Assembly (NCBI GenBank): GCA_034521575.1
Contig: JAXHMJ010000005.1
Coordinates: 2,232,001 to 2,296,000 of the forward strand
Length of the DNA: 64,000 bases
Direction: 5' to 3'
From: a candidate division KSB1 bacterium
GTDB lineage: Bacteria; Zhuqueibacterota; Zhuqueibacteria; Residuimicrobiales; Krinioviventaceae
Shown here: positions 1 to 9,235 of the stretch, in pieces
Numbering within the stretch: position 1 is the stretch's first letter
Layout of the letters: each line of letters begins with the position of its first letter
Notes under the pieces: model-generated
Seen by the model: the letters and a program-made list of their open reading frames with translations, nothing else
Told to the model about the DNA's origin: nothing
Databases searched by the model: none
Translations under genes and position numbers: made by a program

Positions 1-46
1 TTCGTAAGGTTGTTTGGATCAAAACAATCATTCAAAACGGTGCATT

Positions 47-973
47 ATGCTCAGAGTCGATCAGTTAACCAAGCAGTTTGGCCAACTCATGGCGGTTGAC
101 CACATTTCGTTCGAGGTGACGGCCGGAGAAATTTTTGGGTTCCTGGGACCCAACGGAGCGGGAAAAACAACAACCATACAGATGATCTGTTCATTGCTCA
201 AACCCGACCGGGGCGCCATTTACTTGAATGACCAGGAGCTTTTAGCCAACAAACGCCACCTTCGGAAAAAACTGGGTGTGGTTCCGCAGGAAATTGCCTT
301 GTACGAAGACCTGACCGCACTGGACAACCTGACGTTTTGGGGCGGACTGTATGACCTGTCCGGCAAACCGCTGCGCAAACGCATTGATGAACTATTGGAG
401 CTGTTCGGCCTGAGTGACCGGGCCAAAGATCCGGTAAAGACCTATTCCGGAGGTATGAAACGGCGGCTGAACATGGCAGCGGGTATGGTTCACGAGCCGG
501 AACTGCTTTTGCTTGACGAACCGACGGTGGGCATTGATCCCCAGGCACGCTATAATATGCTGGACACGGTTCAGCAGATCGCTCAAAAAGGCACCACGAT
601 CCTGTATACCACTCACTATCTGGATGAAGCGGACAAGCTGTGTGACCGGATTGCAATCATGGATCACGGAAAGTTGCTTGCCACCGGTACAAAGGAGGAG
701 CTCAGGAACATCGTGGGAGAAAACACTTTGATCCAATTGATGGACTCGTCGGATCCGGCGCTCCTGAAAAAGATAAAGTCAAACTATCCAACGGTGGGGG
801 TGGAAAATCTGCAAAATGAGGCCGTCATCTTTACACTGCCGTCGCAAGTGGGTGAAGGTGAATTTATCGAGGCTTTGATCAGGACCGGTTTTTCCATGAA
901 CAGCCTGCAGATCAAAGAACCCAGTCTGGATTCCGTGTTTATCAAACTCACGGGACGGGAGCTGCGCGATTGA
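47..973 (+). CDS. ABC-2 type transporter, ATP-binding subunit
   Basis: ATPase of an ABC-2 exporter (drug, lipid or polysaccharide type), working with the two permeases that follow. From the ATG at 47, Walker A GPNGAGKTT lies at about residues 34-42. The signature SGGMKRR, Walker B LLLLDEP and the switch His in TTHYLDEA follow in order. The C-terminal 80 residues form the divergent tail common to the DrrA/YhbF-like group. An in-frame TTG at 14 with AAGG before it is an alternative start, but the ATG begins exactly where family homology normally starts (LRVDQLTKQF). The stop codon overlaps the next gene's TTG start in the tetramer TTGA, which implies translational coupling. The substrate cannot be told from the sequence. 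Confidence 0.93.
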   Translation: MLRVDQLTKQFGQLMAVDHISFEVTAGEIFGFLGPNGAGKTTTIQMICSLLKPDRGAIYLNDQELLANKRHLRKKLGVVPQEIALYEDLTALDNLTFWGGLYDLSGKPLRKRIDELLELFGLSDRAKDPVKTYSGGMKRRLNMAAGMVHEPELLLLDEPTVGIDPQARYNMLDTVQQIAQKGTTILYTTHYLDEADKLCDRIAIMDHGKLLATGTKEELRNIVGENTLIQLMDSSDPALLKKIKSNYPTVGVENLQNEAVIFTLPSQVGEGEFIEALIRTGFSMNSLQIKEPSLDSVFIKLTGRELRD

Positions 974-2217
974 TCCGGAAACTGTTTTACAAAGATTTGC
1001 AGAGTCTCGGGAAAAACCCGTGGGGGTTTATTCTGCTCATCAGTATGCCGCTGGTGCTGGCGCTGCTTATGAACCTGGTATTCAACAGCGGGGACAGTCA
1101 GGACTCTGTCATGCCGCGATCCACTCTGGTCATCGCCGATCACGACAGCAGTCTGGCAAGCCGCTTCCTGAAATCCGCCTTTGCTCAGGGTGAACTAAAA
1201 AATCTGTTCGAGATCGAGCAGATCACAGAAGAAAAAGGTCGGGAGCGCGTCCGTCAGGACAAAGCCTCCGCTTTGTTGATCATCCCCAAAGGATTTGCTG
1301 ATTCCCTTTTGAATCAAAACCCCGTAGACCTGCAATTGATCAAAAATCCGGCTCAGGCCTTTGGACCCAAAATTGCAGAAGAAGCGCTCTCCATTTTAAC
1401 CCAAGGCGCGGACCGGCTGGTGCACATTGCTTCAGAACCGCTCGCCATGATCCGTGAACAAATGGATACCGATGAACCATCGGATGCGCAAATTTCAGCC
1501 ATTGCCGTGGCGATCAATCAACTGATGAAACGCGGCGGCGCCCGGATATTCAACTCTCCGATCAGCATTGACAAACAAGAGGCTCGCCCGCAAGAAGAGC
1601 GGTTTAAGGGCGCTTCTTTATTTGCGTATTTTTTAAGCGGAATATCCACAATGATGCTGCTGTTCATTTTAAATTCCGTTGCGTCCCAGCAGCTAAAAGA
1701 GCGCGAAAATAAAACCCTGCACCGCATCCTGGTTGCACCGGCATCACCGTCTCATTATTTGATCTCCAAACAACTCTATCTGTTTTTCTCCGCCCTCATC
1801 GCTTTTGGACTGGTTTGGGGAGTGGCCTTTCTGTTTTTCGGATTCCGCTGTCCGGCACATTCCATCGTGCCGTTCATTGTACTGACTCTGGTCATCGCCG
1901 CCGCATCCGCGGGACTCATCGGACTGCTGCATGCCTTTGTCACGCGGCGCAATATTGCCAATTCAGTCCTGCCCGCCGTTATCATTTTTTTCAGTGTGGT
2001 GGGCGGCGGTATGATTCCGCTGGGGAGCCTTCCGGGGTTTGTTAAATCAATCGCCGTCATTTCACCGGTCTATTGGGGCACCGATGGCATTCAGGTTCTG
2101 TTTTTCCGGGAAACCGGATTTGCCGCCATACACACTCACCTTATTGTATTGGCAGCAATTGCTGTGTTGTCCATGCTCATTGCCCTGCCGGTTCAGCGCA
2201 AAAAGGTAATGTCATGA
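970..2217 (+). CDS. ABC-2 type transporter permease (first)
   Basis: Membrane subunit of the exporter, 415 residues. One transmembrane helix near residues 17-36 is followed by a long extracytoplasmic region (about residues 40-210) and then about five helices in the C-terminal half, the ABC2_membrane_3 layout of YhhJ/YbhS-like permeases. The start is a TTG overlapping the ATPase stop. The end overlaps the second permease by ATGA. Two non-identical permeases behind one ATPase suggest a heterodimeric membrane domain. Confidence 0.9.
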   Translation: MIRKLFYKDLQSLGKNPWGFILLISMPLVLALLMNLVFNSGDSQDSVMPRSTLVIADHDSSLASRFLKSAFAQGELKNLFEIEQITEEKGRERVRQDKASALLIIPKGFADSLLNQNPVDLQLIKNPAQAFGPKIAEEALSILTQGADRLVHIASEPLAMIREQMDTDEPSDAQISAIAVAINQLMKRGGARIFNSPISIDKQEARPQEERFKGASLFAYFLSGISTMMLLFILNSVASQQLKERENKTLHRILVAPASPSHYLISKQLYLFFSALIAFGLVWGVAFLFFGFRCPAHSIVPFIVLTLVIAAASAGLIGLLHAFVTRRNIANSVLPAVIIFFSVVGGGMIPLGSLPGFVKSIAVISPVYWGTDGIQVLFFRETGFAAIHTHLIVLAAIAVLSMLIALPVQRKKVMS

Positions 2218-3356
2218 AAGTCTATGCCCTGATCATTAACACGCTTCGCCTGGTGATTCGCGACAAATCGGCGGTCATCTGGATGCTTTTAATTCCCCTG
2301 TTCTATATCCTGATCTTTGGCAATTCCTTTCGTTCAAATTCAAGCCCAAAAGACGCCAAAGCTGATCTTCAGGTTTGGAATCAGGATGACGGCCTGCTTT
2401 CCCAACGATTGCTTGAACATCTGAGCAGTGAAAATCTACAAATTCATCTACAGGATTCCTTTCCTTCCTCTATCAATGTGCGTTTTCTCACCATCCCGGA
2501 TTCGTTTTCCGCCCGGGTGCTCGCCAATAAACCGGTCGAACTGCCCTTTGTCACCAAATCGGGAACCAATCAGGAAGCAGAAGCTACGGCTGAAATGGCG
2601 CTGAGAAAAGCGACGATGCGTCTGATGGCCGATCTTGCCAGACTGGAGCTGCAAAACACCGAGCCGGCGGCAAACCAGTTCGAGCAACTGGACAGACGAG
2701 CCTCGCTGGTTTCGCTGCATTCTGAATATTCCGGCAAATACAAAATCATTCCCAGCGGATACAATCATCAGGTTCCGGCCAACATTATCATGTTCACACT
2801 GATCATTGTATTCATCTATGCCGGCGAAATTCTGATGGAAGAACGCGAAAAGGGTATGCTGAGCCGCATACGCCTGTCGCCGATCTCTGAAAATCAATTT
2901 TTCCTGGGGAAATGGACCGGAACAACGCTGATCGGATTGATACAAATGATTATCCTGATCGCTGCCGGGCGTTTCCTCTTTGACATCCATTACGGACCAT
3001 CCCTTGCCGCTGTCATTCTGTTGGCGCTGGTATTCGCGGCCTGCTGCGCGGCCATGGGATTAACCCTGGCCATGCTGGTCAAGCGGCGGGAACAGCTGAA
3101 CGGCATTGCCCTGATGACAGCTCTCGGGATGGCCGCGTTGAGTGGATGCTGGTGGCCGATCGAAATTGTTCCCGGCTGGATGGCTGTGATTGCCCGGATT
3201 CTACCGTCCGGCATTGCATTGCGGGCCTTTCATCAGCTCATCAGTTACGGTCATGGTCTGCACATGATCATCCCGCATCTGTTCTGGCTGCTGGCGTTTA
3301 ATTTGAGTTTTGCCCTCCTGTTCGCATTTCTGCTCAGACGAAATACCCAATCCTGA
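2214..3356 (+). CDS. ABC-2 type transporter permease (second)
   Basis: Second permease, 380 residues, same architecture as its neighbour: an N-terminal helix in VIWMLLIPLFYILIFG, a large soluble loop, then a block of helices from about residue 185. The frame is open further upstream, but the ATG at 2214 overlaps the previous stop in ATGA, the usual coupling for this operon type, so it is taken as the start. It is the last gene of the three-gene operon; glpK follows after its own promoter. Confidence 0.9.
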   Translation: MKVYALIINTLRLVIRDKSAVIWMLLIPLFYILIFGNSFRSNSSPKDAKADLQVWNQDDGLLSQRLLEHLSSENLQIHLQDSFPSSINVRFLTIPDSFSARVLANKPVELPFVTKSGTNQEAEATAEMALRKATMRLMADLARLELQNTEPAANQFEQLDRRASLVSLHSEYSGKYKIIPSGYNHQVPANIIMFTLIIVFIYAGEILMEEREKGMLSRIRLSPISENQFFLGKWTGTTLIGLIQMIILIAAGRFLFDIHYGPSLAAVILLALVFAACCAAMGLTLAMLVKRREQLNGIALMTALGMAALSGCWWPIEIVPGWMAVIARILPSGIALRAFHQLISYGHGLHMIIPHLFWLLAFNLSFALLFAFLLRRNTQS

Positions 3357-3390
3357 TCGTTTCATCCCGCAATTTTCTAAAATTTTCAGG

Positions 3391-3421
3391 TTGACGGTCG
3401 ATAAAATTGTTTCTATATTGG
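3391..3421 (+). promoter_or_regulatory. Predicted promoter of glpK
   Basis: TTGACG, a 17-base spacer and TATATT give a good sigma-70 type promoter. The same bases also fit the Bacteroidetes pattern, TTG-N20-TATATTGG against TTG-N19/20-TAnnTTTG. The start codon is about 30 bases further on, with GGGAGA as ribosome binding site. Confidence 0.5.
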
Positions 3422-3451
3422 AACACAAGAGAATAAATTAGGGAGAACAAT

Positions 3452-4927
3452 ATGCCGTCCTATATTTTAACCATTGACCAGGGTACCACCGGCACGACTG
3501 TTCTGCTGCTGGATCAGAGCGGCACCCTGGTAAACAGCGTTTACTCTGAATTTAAGCAGTTCTATCCCCAGAGCGGCTGGGTAGAACACGATGCACAGGA
3601 AATCTGGACGGTTACCCGCAACCTGATCAAACAAATTCTCTCAGATACCGCTACCAGCGCAAATGAGATAACCGCCATCGGGATCACCAATCAGAGGGAA
3701 ACCACGGTATTGTGGGATCGTGAAACCGGAGAACCGCTGTATCATGCTATCGTCTGGCAGTGCCGTCGTACGAGCGGCATGTGCACCCAGCTGAAAGAAC
3801 AGGGATTGGAACCGCTTTTTCGGGAACGCACCGGACTGATCCTGGACGCTTATTTCTCCGGTACAAAATTGAAATGGTTGTTTGACCATCTCCCCGGAAC
3901 ACGCGAGCGTGCGGCAAAGGGAGAAATCTGTTTCGGCACCATTGACAGCTGGCTGATCTACAAGCTGACCGGCGGAGAGCAGCATGTGACCGATATGACC
4001 AACGCATCGCGCACGCTGCTGTACAATATATACGACAAAACATGGGATAATGAACTGCTGGAAACACTGGACATTCCGCATGAATGTCTGCCGGAGGTGT
4101 TGAACTCTTCCGCCGAGTTTGGAAAATCCGAACTGCCTGAACTTTCGGATATTCCGATCACCGGTGTGGCCGGTGATCAGCAGGCCGCGCTTTACGGCCA
4201 GAACTGCTGGGAGCCCGGTTTGATCAAAAACACATACGGCACCGGATGTTTTATTGTGATGAACACCGGCGAGCAGCCCATCGAATCCGGGCATCAATTG
4301 CTCACCACCCTGGCCTGTGACGCCAAAGGAACCCCCTGTTATGCTCTGGAAGGGTCTGTGTTCATGGCGGGGGCGGTGGTTCAATGGATGCGCGATATCG
4401 CTTTGATCGAATCCGCTGCAGAAACCGGGGAACTATCAGATACTATTCAGGATACCAACGGGGTGGTCCTGGTGCCGGCCTTTGTCGGTCTCGGCGCACC
4501 GCATTGGGATTCAGACGCCCGCGGCATCATTACCGGCCTGACCCGCGGCGCAAGCCGCGAACATATTGTGCGTGCCGGACTGGAATCTATTGCATATCAG
4601 AGCTGGGACGTCATGCAGTCCATGGCAGCAGACGCGCATCTGCAAATCAAAGAGCTCCGGGTGGACGGCGGCGCCGCAGCCAATGATTTTTTAATGCAAT
4701 TCCAGGCTGATCTCTTGAATATCACCGTAGAGCGCCCGCAAATTATCGAGACCACAGCCATGGGAGCCGCTTTTCTGGCCGGACTGGGTGCAAATTTTTG
4801 GACGACATCTGATATTGAATCAATCAGAAAAGTGGAGCGTCAGTTCACACCGAACATGGCCCAGCGTCACAGACTGGCAAAGCTTAAAGCATGGAAAAAT
4901 GCAGTCGAACGTTGCAGGAGCCGTTAA
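3452..4927 (+). CDS. glpK: Glycerol kinase
   Basis: Phosphorylates glycerol to sn-glycerol-3-phosphate with ATP in the cytoplasm. It is an FGGY-family kinase of 491 residues (E. coli GlpK is about 500). The N-terminal phosphate-1 loop DQGTTGTT is near residue 8. The glycerol contacts QSGWVEHDA and ITNQRETT are present, as are the GVAGDQQAAL and FVGLGAPHWD blocks and the FGGY signature region around LRVDGGAAANDFLMQF. GGGAGA lies 6-7 bases before the ATG. It has its own promoter and no glpF or glpD neighbour in the window. Other FGGY sugar kinases are unlikely given the glycerol-binding blocks. Confidence 0.95.
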   Translation: MPSYILTIDQGTTGTTVLLLDQSGTLVNSVYSEFKQFYPQSGWVEHDAQEIWTVTRNLIKQILSDTATSANEITAIGITNQRETTVLWDRETGEPLYHAIVWQCRRTSGMCTQLKEQGLEPLFRERTGLILDAYFSGTKLKWLFDHLPGTRERAAKGEICFGTIDSWLIYKLTGGEQHVTDMTNASRTLLYNIYDKTWDNELLETLDIPHECLPEVLNSSAEFGKSELPELSDIPITGVAGDQQAALYGQNCWEPGLIKNTYGTGCFIVMNTGEQPIESGHQLLTTLACDAKGTPCYALEGSVFMAGAVVQWMRDIALIESAAETGELSDTIQDTNGVVLVPAFVGLGAPHWDSDARGIITGLTRGASREHIVRAGLESIAYQSWDVMQSMAADAHLQIKELRVDGGAAANDFLMQFQADLLNITVERPQIIETTAMGAAFLAGLGANFWTTSDIESIRKVERQFTPNMAQRHRLAKLKAWKNAVERCRSR

Positions 4928-4954
4928 TCCGGTTGATTTATTGTACGGTCTAAC

Positions 4955-5944
4955 CTATTCAATTAACTGATAATTTTCCATAGTGTCATAGAAATCAGTC
5001 ATTATCGCTTCACGGTCAAATTGTTCCCAGATCACAATTTTACGATCATTATTCGGACGCTCCTGCCACTCTCCATTTACCAGAATGGGGGCGGGAATGG
5101 TATCCGGTTGTGCCCATGCAGGATTCTTGGCGATCGCTACCGCAGCCATATCAAACAGGGCGCGGGACGGCGGTTCTCCGTGTAAATCAATGTGCTCGAA
5201 TAAATCCACCGAATAATCACCAAAACAAGTAAACTCTCCACCGTGCCGGCCTGTCACCGGCTCTGCTATTTCCGGACCTGCTCCCGGCATATTGGTTCGA
5301 ATTTCTTCCAGAGTTGCCCGCACTGCATCCGTTCCGGACGGTTCATTGTAACGCACAAGGACAATTTCAAATTCGACACGGCTCTCCAGTACGGCATTAA
5401 CAGATGGTTCATCGTTTACCTGATTATATTCTCCGGGCTTCGGATAATTTGATCCCAGCCACAATACCTTAACCTTTGGAATAATAGCAGGATCTTTCTC
5501 CAGGGCAAGCGCAATATTGGTGAGTTTGCCAACAGGAAGCAATAATAGCTTCCGGCCCTTTATTTCATGTGCTTTTTCAATGATCAGATTAACAGCATCA
5601 GCACCGTCAAAATCCGGCTGATCCAGTTGATCCCGGATTTCTGTAAATGAGCCGTCCGCACCTTTTGTGACAGAAACAACACCCTGCAAACTGCATAACC
5701 GGACCACGCGCTGAGCCTCCTGCGCCTGCTCGTGTATATCCCCTCCATTATTTGTGCGGTTTACAGTAATTCCTTCCACCTCAAATTCATCTCCATTGAA
5801 CAGCAAATAAGCGATTGCATGCTGATCGTCCAGTTCGTTATTGGCATCTGTATCCAATATAACAGGCTGTTTTTCGGAAACCGATTGGCTGGAACAGGCC
5901 CAAAAAACGACTGAAATCATCAGTGTGAGTAGATAAATTTTCAT
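4955..5944 (-). CDS. Nucleoside hydrolase-like lipoprotein
   Basis: Inosine/uridine-preferring nucleoside hydrolase family, expected to split N-glycosidic bonds. The calcium-binding motif appears as DTDANNELDDQHA near residues 30-42. VNRTNNGG and LLLPVGKLTNIALAL match the family core. The start used is the ATG at 5944, because AAAGGA sits 5-7 bases before it; the in-frame TTG at 5959 has no such site. The N-terminus MKIYLLTLMISVVFWAC has a lipobox (FWAC), so the enzyme is probably anchored in the periplasm, as in some polysaccharide-related family members. It is convergent with glpK. The exact substrate is unknown. Confidence 0.85.
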   Translation of the reverse strand: MKIYLLTLMISVVFWACSSQSVSEKQPVILDTDANNELDDQHAIAYLLFNGDEFEVEGITVNRTNNGGDIHEQAQEAQRVVRLCSLQGVVSVTKGADGSFTEIRDQLDQPDFDGADAVNLIIEKAHEIKGRKLLLLPVGKLTNIALALEKDPAIIPKVKVLWLGSNYPKPGEYNQVNDEPSVNAVLESRVEFEIVLVRYNEPSGTDAVRATLEEIRTNMPGAGPEIAEPVTGRHGGEFTCFGDYSVDLFEHIDLHGEPPSRALFDMAAVAIAKNPAWAQPDTIPAPILVNGEWQERPNNDRKIVIWEQFDREAIMTDFYDTMENYQLIE

Positions 5945-6169
5945 ATGTTTTCCTTTCAAAGGTTAAAATTAAAACAATATATAAATTTCCTTTTTAAAGC
6001 ACCAGGTTTTTCTCTACCATAAAATTCGGGTTGCGCAGCCCATTTGGACAGCTGGCTGCAAACCAGATAAATGTAATATTTTGTCATAAAAATTGTTGCG
6101 TTTTATTTTATTATTTTGTAAGTTTTCCTGTCAACTAAGGATCTCTGTCTTTCCCTTGTTTTACCACAG

Positions 6170-6189
6170 TTTGAAAAAATTTTTTCAAA
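6170..6189. repeat. Perfect 20-bp palindrome in the cold-shock gene leader
   Basis: TTTGAAAAAA followed by its exact reverse complement TTTTTTCAAA, about 95 bases before the csp start codon. The surrounding gap (5945-6282) is AT-rich and has no other gene. The palindrome could be an operator or an RNA hairpin; nothing in the sequence decides between them. Confidence 0.6.
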
Positions 6190-6282
6190 TCATGTAAAAC
6201 AAACTTCTTCGAGTATTTCGGACTTTTCTTGGGCCAAGTTCAGAGATAAAGGTTTTGTTTTTTTAAAGGAAAGGTTTGTCTA

Positions 6283-6483
6283 ATGGAAACAGGAACTGTA
6301 AAGTGGTTTAACAGCTCCAAAGGCTATGGATTCATCTCCCGTGAAGAAGGTGATGACGTGTTTGTGCATTACAAAGCTATTGAATCGGATGGCTTTAAAA
6401 CTCTGGACGAAGGCGATCAAGTCGAGTTCGAAGTTGAAGAAAGTCCCAAGGGATTACAAGCAAAAAATGTAACAAAGTTATAA
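6283..6483 (+). CDS. Cold-shock domain protein
   Basis: Small single-stranded nucleic-acid-binding protein, 66 residues, the normal CspA-family length. Both RNA-binding motifs are intact: RNP1 KGYGFIS near residue 13 and RNP2 VFVHY near residue 26. The strong site AAAGGAAAGG lies 7-10 bases before the ATG. The long AT-rich 5' region fits the leader-controlled expression known for Csp genes, and a terminator follows directly, so it is probably monocistronic. Confidence 0.95.
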   Translation: METGTVKWFNSSKGYGFISREEGDDVFVHYKAIESDGFKTLDEGDQVEFEVEESPKGLQAKNVTKL

Positions 6484-6490
6484 AGCCTGG

Positions 6491-6524
6491 AAAATCCCCT
6501 GATCTGTAAGGATCAGGGGATTTT
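6491..6524 (+). terminator. Rho-independent terminator after csp
   Basis: A 14-bp perfect stem (AAAATCCCCTGATC with its complement) and a 6-base loop, ending in TTTT. It begins 8 bases after the csp stop. The A-run on the other side could let it act for the minus strand too. Confidence 0.85.
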
Positions 6525-6678
6525 CTTGTTCAGACCCTTCAGCAAGATCACTGATTGTGTTATAAACAAAGATTCTGGATTTTTGCTATTGCTCATGCCC
6601 GGATGCCACAGCATACGTATACCTTGATATTAAATCCAACCCGTTTGCAGATCACCGTATTGTATTATTTATAACACC

Positions 6679-8105
6679 TTATTTTACCAGGCTCATTTTC
6701 TCAAGCCGGTAGTTTGTGCCTGCTCTCAGCTTGAGAAGATACATACCGGAAGCCAGGGATTCCGCATTCCACACGACCGAGTGCGATCCGGCAGCAAGAT
6801 ATTCCCTTTTCAATATTGTCACCATTCGGCCCTGTATGTCATAAACAGTTAATTCAACCTCTGATGCTGCAGCCAGTGAAAACCGTATGGTGGTCCGGGA
6901 ATTGAACGGATTCGGATAATTGGGTTCCAGATAAAACTGATCCGGGCGGGACGGCGTTGAATTCACGGTCGTTAAATCCGTTAAATTCGGGCGCACATCA
7001 TTATAAAATGTTCGGTCGGCTATTTCACACAAGGCCGCCGTGACACCGGACAGCATGGAAACATCAGCACGCGGCTGCAGCGCGTTTCGTATGGACACAC
7101 GATCATAAACAACAAACGCATCATTATCAGAGGCGGAAGGAACCGGACCGCCCGTTATCTCCCGAACGTAACTGCGATCCGGATTCAACCTGACAAACCG
7201 GCCCCCGGCCGCAAGAAAGCCATTGGTCTGTACCAGTATATGCGGGTGATCCGGTGCACCCTGAACATGATCCTGATCGCCCGCTTCAACGATGAACATT
7301 AAATCCGGATTGGCCTGTACAGCGGATTGAATCCAGTTCTCTCCGTTGCGCCACAACCAGAATGATTCCGTCAATCCCGGCGCGGCTGTTTCCGGCGAAC
7401 AGGATATCCCCTTTGCCTGTGCAGCATCCCGCATTTGAACGGAATAGTACAGCTTGTTTTTGTACACATAGACCGGAACTTTAAAATCAGATGTGTTGCT
7501 GTCATACCTACCGTCTTGATCAATATCAAAATACAATCCTCCGGTATACCCCTCTGATGGTGTTAATGTATCACAATAGGCAAGCTGGGACCAGTCAAAC
7601 CCGCCGGTATCCGGATTATACGCCGGATTTAAGCAATTCTTCCGTCCCGCATCGACCGTCGGCATGCCGTCACCAACCGGAGACTCCCAATTGACAATCC
7701 AGGCCAGACCGGGCAGAGAATCCCCCCAGGCCCCGGCCGTGGTGATGGTCGCGTTGCCTCCGTTGGACCAGCCGCACAGTCCTGCGTTTGAATACAGCGG
7801 CTGCACATCCAGCATCGCATCCAGTTTATAGCCATAAGAATCCGTCTGCCTCCCCATGGCAAACTGCATCACATCCCGCAAAGCACGCATACAATGCGAA
7901 CCCCGGTCATCATACGTTCCGCCGCTGCGCTGTGCCGGAATGCCGGCGCCGGGAAAATTAAACAGCACTTCGATAAAACCATGCTTGTGAACCGCAAAAT
8001 CATTGAAATCGGTCGCTCCATTCCAGCCGCCGGACACCTGAACTACGACGGGCGCGCCGTCTCCATATCTGGGAGTTTGAGGTTTACGAATTAACGCATA
8101 GATAC
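6679..8105 (-). CDS. Secreted hydrolase A, C-terminal part: serine hydrolase domain plus type IX sorting domain
   Basis: This is the 3' part of a gene that begins at 9074; a one-base shift at about 8105-8111 splits it. Restoring one A in the coding-strand run ATAAAGG joins GEIK to GIYALIRKPQ, as in the paralogue at 19-22 kb. The part holds an alpha/beta-hydrolase-like domain with the nucleophile elbow GWSNGG and later DQDHVQGAPDHPH, probably supplying the acid and His. It ends in a sorting domain: NYPNPFNSRTTIRF, then VYDIQGRMV, then a terminal Lys. The protein should cross the outer membrane by type IX secretion. Its substrate is unknown; an ester on a polysaccharide is a guess. Confidence 0.75.
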
Positions 8106-9074
8106 CTTTATCTCCCCCGCATCCGATGGAATTCGTACGCTAAATTCCTGCGGCACGGAATCCGGCGGGGGATTGTATATGTGCGCCCTGGCATTGTATT
8201 TCGAATCCCAGATATCCACCACGTCTGTAAAGGTCACGAGCTTGATTTTTCCCTGGTCTTGTAAATTTAAAAGTGGGGTCAGGGTGGTTTGTACATAGTC
8301 TTGAGTAAAATCCGGATTTGCAGACTGGGGAGAGAAAACGGCGCAGGTGAGGATTTCATTATCCGAAACTGCGCCGCTTTGTTTGATCTGAACAAGTTCT
8401 TCAACCCCTTCAAGATCGTTTTTATATTGTCCGATACAAATAATATTTCCCTGCGGATCATCTGTCCAAAAGTTGTATTTATCCAGAGGACGCCAGACTC
8501 CGGACGGAACCGGATCACTGCTGTGCCCGGGCGTGGCGGAACCTATTAGCAGTCGCCCGTCCCACTGGGCATGCGGATACATACTTCCCTGCAGGGGGGT
8601 GCGAAACCGCTCCCAATCTGCATAATTGGCCAGGTAAGGATCCCACACATGTCCTCCGACAACATCTGTGGGAGTTACACCGAGAGAGTCGATCAGATGT
8701 GCCACATCCGCATAATTGTAACCATAATTTTCATGAGAATGCGCCTCCACCGTGATACCGCAATTTTCCGCAAGATAACGGGCCAGGTTCTTACCGTCCG
8801 TGGAATCCATGACTGCCGGTGTATCATATTTTAAAATCGCCTGCAAAAATTTAAAGTCGCTCTGCCAGCAAAAGGGCACATGGTGATGCGCCAGTGTATC
8901 TGCAAACTCGACCAATTCCCGGCGATGACGCATATAACTGGCGCGGGTTCCCGGTTGATCGAGATCCGCCAGCACGCCGTCTTCATTATGCATAAACAAC
9001 ACCACGTACACCGGTTCTGCTAAAGCAGCAGTAGAAAACCAAAACCCTATCAATAAAATCAACAATCGTATCAT
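8091..9074 (-). CDS. Secreted hydrolase A, N-terminal part (frameshifted)
   Basis: 5' part of hydrolase A. GGGAGG sits 7 bases before the ATG. Residues 1-19 are a signal peptide ending LAEP. The next roughly 270 residues are an unrecognised domain with EAHSHEN near residue 120 and alternating helix/strand character, which could be a metal-binding barrel like the polysaccharide deacetylases. That is fold-level inference only. The reading frame ends at 8091 soon after the shift point, and the hydrolase continues in the next frame. The gene is divergent from the membrane-protein gene at 9236. Confidence 0.7.
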   Translation of the reverse strand: MIRLLILLIGFWFSTAALAEPVYVVLFMHNEDGVLADLDQPGTRASYMRHRRELVEFADTLAHHHVPFCWQSDFKFLQAILKYDTPAVMDSTDGKNLARYLAENCGITVEAHSHENYGYNYADVAHLIDSLGVTPTDVVGGHVWDPYLANYADWERFRTPLQGSMYPHAQWDGRLLIGSATPGHSSDPVPSGVWRPLDKYNFWTDDPQGNIICIGQYKNDLEGVEELVQIKQSGAVSDNEILTCAVFSPQSANPDFTQDYVQTTLTPLLNLQDQGKIKLVTFTDVVDIWDSKYNARAHIYNPPPDSVPQEFSVRIPSDAGEIKVSMR

Positions 9075-9172
9075 GACAACCTCCCATCTTTATAGAACAA
9101 ACGATGATTAAATGAAAATATTGCATATAATGACTGTATTTTAATAAAAGTATTGAATCCTTTTCAGTTGAA

Positions 9173-9184
9173 TTCGTATATTAA
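9173..9184 (+). promoter_or_regulatory. Shared upstream 12-mer TTCGTATATTAA
   Basis: The identical 12-mer recurs at 17065-17076. Both copies end 50-52 bases before a start codon on the same strand. Here a TTG lies about 21 bases upstream of TATATTAA, so it may contain a -10/-7 promoter element. Confidence 0.35.
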
Positions 9185-9235
9185 AGAAGCTCTGAATGCA
9201 TACTACTATACCCTATCCTATGAGAGGAGGCTACT

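Noticed and set aside
3641-4384. A 247-codon open frame antisense to glpK
   Set aside because: Shadow of glycerol kinase; no recognisable motif and no ribosome site.
6679-9074. Two separate overlapping genes for hydrolase A
   Set aside because: The paralogue at 19-22 kb aligns across the junction, so it is one gene with a one-base shift.
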